Shown here in pieces: positions 1 through 11,600 of a stretch of DNA of 64,000 nt. Position 1 is the first letter of the stretch; each line of letters starts with the position of its first letter. The position numbers and the translations under genes are program-made. The notes under the pieces are model-generated. The model was not told the DNA's origin. It made no database searches and saw only the letters and a list, made by a program, of their open reading frames with translations. The DNA comes from Aphidius gifuensis (lineage: Eukaryota; Arthropoda; Insecta; Hymenoptera; Braconidae), in assembly GCF_014905175.1 (NCBI RefSeq), contig NC_057789.1:1860001-1924000 (forward strand), read 5' to 3'.

Positions 1-840
1 AAACAGATTTCAATTTAATAAAATATATGCATTACATAATTCAATGCTGATAACAACTGATTTATTTTCATCTTTGTAAATAAATTCTGTAAGCCAGACT
101 ATATTCTATTGATGTATATGGATACATCATTCAAAAACATTTATATTGACAACCTTAAGATTCATGAATACATAATTTTCTTAAAAATATTCTTTCTATT
201 ATTTGTATATATTTATTATGTTTGAATCATATAACAGTATAAATTATAATCATTCAATAGCCATCCATTGTCATGTGACATTAAAATCTTTAAGTTATCA
301 ACAAATTTTCATGAAACACGTGATTACAAAATAAATGAATAATAAATTTTATTTTAAAAACATCAAAGTGTCATTCAAAAAATATGAAATAAATAAATGA
401 ATAAAATCTATTGAGTAATGAATTAACATGAAATTTTAAAAATGAAAATTATTTAAAATGAAAAAATACAAGTTGACAAAATGATTTTCAATTAAATATT
501 TATGCAGAAAAAAATTTGATTCAATTTGATTTTTTTTTTCAATAAAAAGAATAAAAGTATTTTAATATTTAAAAAATTTTTTTTTCACTGATAAATTTAT
601 TTTTATGTCAATGCAAGTATGATATCATTAAAAAAACATAAAAATAAATTTATTAATAACAATTAAGCTCGGAAAAAAAAAAAAGCTCGTCTAATTTAAA
701 AAAAAAAAAAAATTGAAAAAGTTTTATGATAATTGATGGTATTTTTGTAAAAGAAAATATATATTTTATTTGAAAAAAAATTTATTATGCATCAAGATAT
801 GTAGATAATAATATAAATGTAACAGTTTTATTTTGCAAGA
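1..840. other. AT-rich non-coding sequence
   Basis: Extremely AT-rich, with many A and T runs and stops in all frames. I see no exon, RNA gene or repeat family here. It precedes a sharp rise in GC at about 841. Confidence 0.6.
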
Positions 841-1115
841 GGAATTTTATATGGGCTCTTGGTTATAACAACGGTGCAACTCTCGAGACCCCACTTGACC
901 GCTCCCCGTTTGTTCATTGTCGCGCCAAGGTCATCGTCTCTCAGTATGTGCCAGTATATATAAACGGCATGTTATGCCGGACGTTAAATAAGGTCCAGGT
1001 ATATATATATATATGTATTAAAACGATGTACATATTGCAGTCGCGGAACCGAGATCAAGGAACCAAGTCAGCCGTGAGACAAGGCAACCTTCAGCCCTCG
1101 TCGTGATACAGCTGG
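841..1115 (+). promoter_or_regulatory. candidate TATA promoter with FTZ-F1-type site
   Basis: A GC-richer island stands out from its surroundings. A TATATAAA box lies at 957-964. CCAAGGTCA at 925-933 matches the FTZ-F1 nuclear-receptor consensus YCAAGGYCR. A perfect 6-bp hairpin (CGGCAT, loop GTT, ATGCCG) at 965-979 follows the TATA box directly, so transcription would start near 985-1,000. Donor-like GTGAGA (1,074) and ACAG/GTTACA (about 1,110) could end a short leader exon. The downstream gene could be broad, which in Drosophila has distal and proximal promoters, but the distance to the coding exons is about 29 kb and the link is inference. Confidence 0.4.
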
Positions 1116-2150
1116 TTACAGGTTACACAATCAAAGATAAATATTCATTTCCGTAAACGTAATATTATTTATTTACCGCTATTGTTATATTTATAACAAA
1201 TTTTCATTTTTTTATATTCGCTCGCAAAGTACATCATAATTATTTATGTTTAAATGATTTTTTTTTTTCAACAAAAATATTTTTAAAAATTCCATTTGAG
1301 ATCCATGCGCTCTGTTTTATTATATTTTTCGTAAAATCAATATTTATTTTCTTAGAGTTTAGAATGAGGTGGTCTTGATTATATTTGAGTTAAAATTTTT
1401 TTTCTTATTTTATTAAATATATCATGTGTTTGAAGCTCGAGTAAGCTACCTTATCATCAATTATTATTCTACAAAAAATCTCCGATAACATTTATATCGC
1501 GTGTATAAAATTTTATACATTAAAAAAAATCACGCATATGTAAACGTAATTAGCAAGAAAATAAAGTTGTTCAAAAAACGAAAATTTAATATTTTTTATC
1601 ATTGTCTAATATTATTAATTTCGCCGAAAAACAAAAAAAAAAACAAATTAATATTGACAAAAATTAATAACAAATAAATGTACTGCATAAATAAATAAAT
1701 TTATATTAAATTTTATTTAAAAATATATTATTGAGAAACCTTAAAAATTCATTATTTGTAAAAAATTGCGAACCACTGATGAAACTAGTCAAGAGGACCG
1801 TGCGAAGACCCAACGAAAGAAGTCGAAAACCTCTGATGTTGATGTGGTAAACCCTACTTACCCCCCACTCTATTATTTTTATATTTTTTTTATATATATT
1901 GCCAGCTTTCTTTTGCAAATTATTCTCCCCTTAAATATATATATAAGTCTTCTTCGTTTCTCTTGCAATATTGCGTCTCATTTCAATGTGCTGCACAACC
2001 TGTATTATATGCGCCTAAAATGCATGCTAGGTTCTCTTTCCCCGCATGATTCTTGGTTTCGTTGCTGATGGGCCCATATTTTTATTCGTGTACACCATCA
2101 TCATCCTCTTTCCCTTCTCATCTACCAATTCAAAACACGTACAACAAGGC

Positions 2151-2181
2151 GCGTTGCTAGGCGTCTACCTCGTTGCTAGGG
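2151..2181 (+). promoter_or_regulatory. paired RFX-like motifs, 19-bp spacing
   Basis: GTTGCTAGG occurs at 2,153 and again at 2,172. The same core GTTGCTAG recurs at 2,511 and 3,448. It resembles the left half of the RFX/X-box site (GTTGCTAGGCAAC type). The near two-helical-turn spacing places both copies on one DNA face. No full palindrome is present, so binding is only a suggestion. Confidence 0.22.
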
Positions 2182-2931
2182 CCACATTTATCCTCTATCC
2201 CCACTTGGGCAACCATCACTCTCTACTGAATAGTCCCAAAATGCATTGGCTTGTACATATACCCATCCAATGCACCAACTTGCAGCGGTCCCATTTTTAT
2301 CTTTTTTTTCTTCTTAATATTTTCTTTTTTATTTATGATTATTCTGCTGGCTGATCCTAAAGAATCCAATGGGCCTTCATCCTTACATCCCTCTCTTGCC
2401 CCTATTACCCTTCACCCTCTTTCTTTGCTGCTGCTGCTGGTGCTGTCCAATATAACTAACGTATCTTAAACATAGCTTTCTTGCATCAGTATATCTTTCT
2501 CCTTTCTCTCGTTGCTAGCTTAACTTGCCTCCTTCCTTTCCTCTTTTTTTTTATTTTTTATTCACATTTCCACGACGACTATTAAAATCTCAAGTTCCTT
2601 CTGGGCCTTATTTCTCTTTTTTTTTTTTTTTTTTTGTTTTCAAAACAAAATACAACCGTCAAAATGCAATTTATACTCTCTCTAAAATATTTTGTTTCTT
2701 TCTTATTTTTTTTAACATCCTTGCTAGTGTGCTCAATATTATTATTTTTTTCTTTCTCAATTGTTTTTCTTTTGAATAAATTGTGTTTTAAAAAAATATT
2801 TATTTCTTTTAAATTTATTATATAGAATATAAAATTGAATAAAATATTTTTCATTTAAAATAGCAAGATTTAATGGACAACATGAATTTAAATCATTAAA
2901 AAAAATCAAGTATGCATTTATATATATAAAA

Positions 2932-2949
2932 AAGAAGAAGAAGAAGAAG
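2932..2949 (+). repeat. (AAG)6 microsatellite
   Basis: Six AAG units in a row, flanked by A-rich sequence. A simple repeat with no coding frame around it. Confidence 0.9.
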
Positions 2950-3748
2950 CCATATTCAAACTGTGCTTTGGGTTTATTTCTTTGAAAAGAAAAGACGTAG
3001 ACTTTTTAAGTATTTTTCTTGTGTATATGCTAAAAGTTATCTTGTATGAGAACTCTACTCTTTAACTCGCTCCATGTGGCCGTTGAAATATTAACACTGT
3101 GAACATAAGAGTTTATATGTATATATAACGTGTCTTAACGAGCATAGCGCCATGTTGATGAATCGTTTGCGTGGTGAAATCTGCCGTTAGTATTTTATTT
3201 TATATATTTTTGCTTTTCACCCACTGCTTGGCTTTCACGTTACTTCAATTTTGCAGTCTTTCATTTGATGACTCAAATGATAAACCTTATAAAAATAAAA
3301 TAGACGCATTTATAAAATAATTATAATATATTTTTTACTACCATTTAATAATTAAACAATATATACATGTATTATTTAAATAAATATATTTTCAAAATAA
3401 TTTTATAAACGCATTAAATTATTTTTGTACATGGCCCGATGTTTCTCGTTGCTAGAGAACCTCACCCAAACCTCCTTTTTTGTTCCTTCATTTTTTTTTT
3501 TTTTTTATTTATTTATTTACCTCTTTTCTCCTACCATGACATTGCCTAAATGCACTTTATCCCCACTGTTTAATATTTTTTTTAAAACTCCCACTGCGCA
3601 GCAAACAAGTAACTTGGTTCTATCCGCCTATTTGGGGCCCCCACTATCAAAAAACTCAAATTGCCGAAAAGTGCAACGGCCTAAATTCCCGGTGGGGAAG
3701 TTGTGGCCATGGGCCTTGGGCTCTTCTTCTCCCCACCCCGTTGACTTC

Positions 3749-3774
3749 GGTGCAACAACCTAATTTCTAGAGTC
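3749..3774 (+). repeat. copy 1 of a dispersed short repeat
   Basis: GGTGCAACAACCT followed by TCTAGAGTC. It matches 5,591-5,617 with one base change and one single-base indel. Weaker similarity continues about 40 bp upstream (CTTCTTC...CACC...CCGTT in both). A related piece, GGTGCAACTCTCGAGACC, lies at 873-890. Probably the end of an old repeat element of unknown class. Confidence 0.5.
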
Positions 3775-5590
3775 TTTCCAACCTATCCCTCCTTCTTTTA
3801 CCTTTTTTTTTTTTGTTTTTTTTTTTTTCCTTGCTCCACGTCAACGCAATCTTGCAATCATTGTGCATTCTCCTTACTTCTACTCAATGCATTCGCTAGG
3901 CTCTTTTTTTTTGGTACTCTTAAATTATTATTATTATCATTATTATATTTTATTTTTTTTCTTTATCTTTTACATACTCGTATTATATTTTTTCTCTTGA
4001 TTTTTATTTCTTAGGTTTTAATTTTCTTTTTTATTATTTATTTTTTTTTTTTCATTTCGTCCGTCTCTTTTTCGTCTTGTCCATCAGCACTGTGCAATCG
4101 TCTCGTCTTACTAGCTGCGACGCAATACGAGCTCTCGCGAAAACCTTCGACGATCATCGTTTCTCCTGTACGTCATTTGAGACACGCACCCAAATAATGA
4201 TGCAAGAATATATTGCTTTATAATATTTTTATATTATTCATTTTAATAATTATATATATCCAAATTAATCAAGCCAATAATTATTAATACAAAATATTCA
4301 CATAACAATCATAAAAAGCTCTTCATACATAATTTAATACTTTTTTTCATTTTTATCTACAAAAAGAGAGTATGAATTTGATGAAAATTTATCATTAACT
4401 CTATGAGAAAATTGTGCATCATCTTTAAGCCCAATTTCATTATTTTTTTGTTGACAAAATCAACGTGTTGCGCATATTTTAGAAAAAAAAAAAAAGCTCT
4501 CTAATATATCCTTTAATTTTAATTCACGATTAACATTCAATAGAGTAAATAAATATATTTAAAAAATAAAAAAAAAAAAAAACAATCTATACCACAACAG
4601 CTTTTGGCCCTGGTACGAAAAAGAATTTGTGAATTTTTTTTCGCACCACTGCGCGCCATGGCATCATGGCTTTCGTACAAAGTACATCGTCCCCCAAGGA
4701 TCAATGCCCTTTGAAAAATGAAAAAACAAAAAAATATATATATTTATTTTTTAGGCAAAATTCGCGCGCGAGTATAGGCTGTTGGTAAATTGACGACCAC
4801 CTGCCCACAAAGTCATGCGACCACATCTACACCCAAAAAAATAATAAAAAAAAAAATTTGTATATATATTTTTTCCTGCGTTTCATAGTATTTATCACAT
4901 GTATAATATATATCACATGTGCATGTGTCATCCTAGCCACATTTTGGTCTGCAAATTGTATCCCACATTTTCATCTATATACATGCAATATACGTTCGGC
5001 AGTTCGGCGCATTGGCCCCTGTTGACTTAGCCACTTAGATCCCATATATGCACGTGTCTGGCCATGCTTAAACATCGACCAATCCCACAACGTTTTTTTC
5101 AAATTTATATGTGTATATATTTATTATATGTTGTACATAATATTACGACCTGCATGCCAATGCACATCCTTTGTCTTTGGCACATTCAACTAGGATTTTT
5201 CATCAACTGCGACATCAATATTTTTTCAACAATTATTTCAATATTATTTTTTTATTGATAACCATCTAATTATTAATTTAAATCATTAATAAATTTTTTA
5301 ATTGATAAATTTTTTATTAATTATTTAGAAAGATTTAATTATAGCTCTTTTATTTATTTGGCTAAATTATTTTTCATTCTTGGAATAAATTAAATTTAAT
5401 AATAATTTTTTAGTTTAAATTTGATTTACATATACACATTAAATGAATAAAGCTTTCCTGGATTTTGTCGTTATTTTACCCGGGGCTATTGAACAAAAAA
5501 ATCATATATACAAAAATAATAATAAATAAAAAAATCTTATGTTGTGCTTCTTCAAGCATCTCACCGCCGTTTTTTCATCGACAAATTTTA

Positions 5591-5617
5591 GGTGCAACAA
5601 CCTCAATCTCTAGAGTC
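5591..5617 (+). repeat. copy 2 of a dispersed short repeat
   Basis: Second copy of the segment at 3,749-3,774, in the same orientation, with one extra C and one T/C change. The two copies are about 1.84 kb apart with unrelated sequence between. Confidence 0.5.
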
Positions 5618-8329
5618 AAAAAAGAAATAAAAAAAATGATCTTTTTTTAAAAAATTTTATTTTTTTTTCATCATGCGTGACCACCAGTGTATGTAAAAAA
5701 AATTTTTTTTTTGTGTTGCTTGCATCAATCAGTGTTGTATATTTTTTTATTTATTCATTTTTTTCTTTATGGTGGTTTTGCGATAAGTTTTAGTATATTT
5801 ATTGCGTGTACAAGTTACAATACAACATGCAAGATACTTTTATTCAAAAATTTTATTTTGAGATTTGTTTTATTTAAAGATAAATGAATGAAAAAAAAAA
5901 AATACAAGCATTATTGTAAACATTAAAACACAAATTTAAGTTCAATGAGTTTTTTGATCTGATATTAAAAAAAAGCTTTGAAAGTTATTTTTAAATATTT
6001 CATATAATTCTCGTTATTTTAATTTTAAATATTTTTTAATGATTAATATGACTAATGTTTAATTTAAAAAAATTATTTGTTTTTTTTTTTATTTTGCAAG
6101 TGTGTTTGTATCATCGATTGTTTTCGAGTACATCCTGTCTATACACACATTGCTTCTTCCCACATGGTTCTTAGTCAAAAATCCTCAAAGATCCCCTATC
6201 TTGGTTTAAATTTTTTTTAGTTTGTCTCAATATGGCGGTATCGCTTGTTTCGATAGAATAAAAAAGCTTCATGTATACCTATTTGCATTAGGACTGCATC
6301 ACTGCCTCGGTGGTCTTCCCACGCAACTCTTCAAATTTAAATTTTTTTTTTTTCAATTTCATTCCTTTTTTCATTCTGTAGCTCTGTTTATTTTTTTTTT
6401 TTTTCGTTTGTAACATTTTGTTGCGTTGCGTTTAGAGTTAAATAAAAAACGAGCAACTTGTAAATTGAATAGATGAGCTTTTTTTTTTTTTGTTTTTATT
6501 TATTTTTTTTGTATAGAGAAATGTCTTTTTAACTGGCGCGTTAGGCCAGAAGGCGATTTTGTAGTTTGAAAACATGCAATGCCACAGGAATGATAATGGG
6601 ATAAGTTGAATTTACATATAAAATATATATTTTACATTTATAAAATATTATTTTTCGATTGTTTTGAATTTTTATATTTAATTTGAGAGCAGGAAAATAT
6701 TATTTGATTATTTTTACTACTGGAAAATGGGAAAATTTATTGTTGTTTTTAATTGTAAATAATTCAGTGTGTTGGAAAATTAGAATCTCGATTTTAGTAG
6801 TGTCTGACTATGTACATCCGTATCTACTTGAAATGGTTAAATTTATTTTCCACTTGTTAAATTAAAATACATTGTTATTATAATTTTTTAAATCAATATA
6901 TTCATGTTTTTTTTTTTGAGTTAAATATTTTATTTTTTATTTTTAATTCAGCTGCTGTATGAAAAATAAATTAATGATATTTAAATTATTAAAATGAAAA
7001 ATTAAATTTGGGATATAATTGAAATGTTGTGTATTCATTTTAATAATTATTATGATTTGTTATTATTTTTTGATTGAATTTTTCATAATGGAATTTTAAT
7101 GATTTTAATTATAAAATATTTTATTGACGTTTTGTATTGTTTCGGTGTTTTGAAATATCATAATATGAAAAATAAAATATTTGAAATCCCACACACACAT
7201 ATACATAAATTTATAAATGGATTAGTGATTTTTTATTTTTTTTTTTTCCATGTTGTATTAACGCAAATGCAAATTTCCAATATTTTGATATATTTTGCAC
7301 GAATGAAAATTGTCGACGATAAATATTAATTATTTTTTGTTTACAACGCATGCCACAGAATTAATAACAGAATATACATCGATGCAATCATTGAGGCCAA
7401 TGAAAAAAATAAATAAAAGAAAAAAAAATATTATATATGAAATGTATGAAAATTTTCATGAAATATATAATTGAAATGCAAAAAAAATAAAAAAATAAAA
7501 AATATATGAAATAAAAAATGCTGATATAACAGATTCACTAAATAAATCATACAATAATTGCATTGAAAATACGTAATTGTAACAAACAATGTACGATACA
7601 TAAATAATAAAATTTTGATATTTACCATTTACCAATACAAAATGCTGAATTTTAATTATTAAAATCGTGTCTCTCGTGAATCCTCTGTCATTTGCAAACA
7701 AAAATTATTTAAAAAATGAAAAAACAAAAATAATTAATGAGTATTCATATTTATTTAATACAGTAACGTTGATTTTAATTTCTTGTTATCAATTTTCCTC
7801 TTTTTTTTTTTTAAATATACAAATGATAACATGATTTTAATTATCCTGAATAAATATTTTTGAAAAATATTTTAAAACAAAAATATCTACTAGCAAGTAA
7901 AAAATAAATTAATCACAAAATTAATTCAAGATTTTTAATAATTATCTGGTTAATAATATAAAATAATAAATTGAATAAATAAATGAATATTAAAAAAATT
8001 AAATGAAAAATAATATCAACATTCAGTCATTACAATACGATGGCTAAGTAATTAATTTTTTGAAAAAATTAATTTACAATTTATCCAAGATATATGATAA
8101 AAGTAAATTTGCAAAAAAAAAAAAATAAATTATTAAATGAAATATTTATCATAATTTCCGTGACATTGTGTCATTATGATTATATGTATTATTATGTTTG
8201 TTTTATTTTTTAGACTTCTATTTGGAGAATACTTAGGAACAAAACTGTTAATAATGTTGAAATAAAAAATTAGGTAATTGAAATTATGAAAATAAGGAAT
8301 TGCAAAAGGATATTTTGGCGTATGGGACA

Positions 8330-8604
8330 AATATTTCCTAGCATAGAACCAGGAAAGAGGCTATCTTTACTCGTTCTTTGCAAGGAGATATTTATTCCGC
8401 ACGCCTGTTCATGATTCAAAACATGCTCCAAGATTTTAGAAACCTATATAAGAGTACATAATATTCCTATTCTCATTTTTTGTCATCACTCTTCACGAAT
8501 CATGGGACATGTGGAATCACTCATTGTCTAGGATTTGAACCAAAGACTTCAGGTGTAAGGACGTAAAACGGTGCCCTGACTCTCTTAACCACAAGCCTGC
8601 TTGA
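8330..8604 (-). mobile_element. probable tRNA-derived SINE (or tRNA pseudogene with tail)
   Basis: On the - strand, GGCTTGTGGTTAAGAG (8,597-8,582) resembles a Pol III A box / tRNA D-arm of the Ser/Leu type, and GGTTCAAATCC (8,541-8,531) is a near-consensus B box. Their starts are about 56 bp apart, as expected for a type II tRNA with a long variable arm. The anticodon arm does not fold cleanly, so this is not a working tRNA. The B box is followed by about 200 bp of unusually balanced base composition before plain AT-rich DNA returns near 8,330, which fits a tRNA-headed SINE. I saw no flanking target-site duplication and no second full copy, so the 3' limit is approximate. Confidence 0.45.
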
Positions 8605-11600
8605 TATTTTCTACTCATCGATTGTTATGTATCAATTTATATTTTCCATTTTGTAAATAATAAAAATTATAAAGAAATCTTAACGTATTTAATAATAGAT
8701 TTTGTTTATTTGTTACTGTGTTTGGATTATTTTTATAATTATTTCTTTTGGGAAATTTTTTAAATTTAGAACGATTCAACTGGGAAATTTTAATTCAAAA
8801 TATTCTAACCATGAAATCAACGAGTGATACCTGCTCATATATTTATTCCACAAAAAATAATAATTATTAAATAAAATTCAAATTTAAAAATTCATCATAC
8901 AAAAATAAAAAAAAAATTAAAATTTTAGCTGATGGTAACACGCGACGATACCCAAAAACTATATACTTGTTAAAGGAAGTTCACATGGGTAACTCGCTTA
9001 TTGCATAGACCCGGTTTGCACGACTAATTACAACTATCTCACATCTACACAAGTCTTCATATTATTAACCCTCCAAAAAAAACAAAAAAAATAATAATTT
9101 TTTTTAAAGAAAGAGAAAAACAAATTAACAAAAAACAATATATATACGTATGTATATAAAGACATAAAAAGAAGGAAAGAGAGAATCAAGAATTATAGAA
9201 AAAGAGAGCTTTCAAAATAACAAAAAAAAAAATAAACATATATATATATCCGCACATGTGCATTGCTGCATTAAACAAACCTATACGTGCACCCAAAAAT
9301 TTGCAAGGATGCCTGGTTAATAATTGTGTATTACACGATGGCGTTACAAGAATACCGTATGCACGTCCGGAAAGACACAAATTCCCACAGTTTTTTTATA
9401 TTTTCATCAAGTATTTATATATACAACAACTGACAAATTCATTTTTCTTTGTTTTGTCAAATACAACGAAACAAAAAAAAAAACAAAATTTCATATAATT
9501 TAATATTTCATCGTTCTAATATTATCCCAAAAAAAAAAAATAAAATTACTAATTTAAACAATAAAGCTATAAATTAAAAATATAACTAAAAATATTTTAC
9601 ATATATTTTAGTATATTAAATAATTGTTTACAATTTATATTCCATGTTTAACAATGTTGAATGATACAATGCATATTTCAAATAAATAAATTGAACTCAA
9701 ATAAAAAACAATGATAAAAAATGAAAAAAATGTGTAGGGGTGAACATCGCTCATATGACAAAATAAAAATAAAAAAATATAAAAATTGCGGTACTGATTT
9801 TGTAATACACATTGCATCACACACACACACACATTGTGGCAAACGTTATGCTTATCCGATGAATAGCCGGTTGATTGTCGCGACAACACTTTTAAAAAAA
9901 AAAAGTTTTAAATTAAAAAAAGAGGTGTAGAGGTCAAAGAGTGAGGGGTACATAAAGAGAGGAAAGAGTTTATTTTTTTATGCATCAGTTGCATACAATT
10001 TACAAATAACGATGCGCGCGACAACGCACGATCAACGAATAGGGCAAAAGTGTACACCATCCACGCGACAAATCCAACCACTTTGCACATCATGTACACC
10101 CCCATTTTTTTTTTTTTTTTTCATTTTTTTACAAATTTTTTTTTTTGTTTTTTGCATACTGTCTCTTCTCGTCGACGCGCAAGTCCTCACCCTTTTTTTT
10201 TTGTTATTTTTTATTCACATGTACACAGACATATCTAGTACATTGTTGAAAAAAAAAAAAAATGTATATATATGTTTCTGGGAGAGTCGTGTTAAATGAC
10301 AATGAAGAGGGGAGAAAATGGAGAAACGTGCAATCGTTTTAAATGGTCGTATGGCAGTGATCAGGGGCGATGAAGCGTGCGAGAAAATTCGATCGAACGC
10401 TAAAATAAATATTTATAGAATACAAAAAAAAAAAAGTTTATTTAAAAAAAAATAGAAAATAAAAAAGAGGAACTATGAATAATGAAAAAAAAAAAATGAA
10501 TTTGGAGATTTAACATTGTGGAAAATTAAGCGCCTCAATTAATTCGCATATTGTTTTTTAATATTTTTTTTTTTTTATATTTTTTCGATATTTTTTTGCT
10601 CGTTTTGTTTGTCACTATTATTTATTTTTTTTATTTTATATATATAAAACACACCATCATATTTGAAATCTGTCGCTTGAGGGGTTATATATGATATCGA
10701 CTTTTTGTTTCACGATGCGTGTTAAAATATCAAATTTAACTGAAGCATCCGTTGCAATTTCGATTTACGCATATTCATTTTATTTATTTTTTAATATTTT
10801 TATTATTTTTTTTTTTTGTATTATTTATTTTTATTTTTTATTCATCCAAATGAATTGTTTCGTTTGATTTTAAATTGACCAGTGAATTTTATTTGTAAAA
10901 AATGAAGCAAATAAATTTTTTATTTTTAGTAAATGACACGACACTTGTAGATGAATATTATTTTTTGATAATTAAATTGTTTTTTAAGGTTTATTTGTAA
11001 AAGATTTATTCAAAAAAAATTTTATGGAAAACTAGATGATTATTTTAGTTGATGAGAATGATCATTAAAAAATAAATTTATATAGAATTAATTTAAGATA
11101 ATAAAAAGACAATTTATTCCAGATGAGTTTGTGGATGGTGGTGGTCTATACATTTATGTGATCATCATGATTTTTATTGTGAAGCTTTTGGCAATACAAA
11201 ACTGGCCAAGTTAAACGACGAACCAGCCAAAGTGACATTGACAGTGACACATAGCCCTCGAGAGTGCTCAACAGTTCAACGCATAATAAACCCATTTCCT
11301 CCAATTTTTTTTTTTTTTTTTCTTTTTTCCATTTTGCTTTATTTTTATTATTTATTTTTTTTTTTTTCCATTATTACTTCCATAATGAGGCTGAGATTTA
11401 CCAAAAAATTTTATAAATTAATCATCGAAAATACAATTAATTTTTACAGACAAAAAATATCTATAAAATTTAAAAAAAAAAATAATGAAAATAAATTTTC
11501 ATATTTATTTTTTTATATATGATAGAATGAAATGTTAATTTAATTTTTTTTTTTTATTCAATTTTGAAATTAACATAAAATTTTTCATGTGAATTTTAAT

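Larger units (their letters stand above)
1116..8329. other. non-coding stretch with pyrimidine-rich islands
   Basis: No convincing exon. Short open frames here are driven by T or A runs. Pyrimidine-rich, GC-richer islands lie at about 1,860-2,620 and 3,420-4,190, with another GC-richer patch at about 4,600-5,060. They carry repeated CGTTGCTAG motifs and a duplicated 26-27-bp segment (listed separately). If broad is transcribed from the promoter near 950, this is leader intron; otherwise it is upstream intergenic DNA. Confidence 0.5.
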
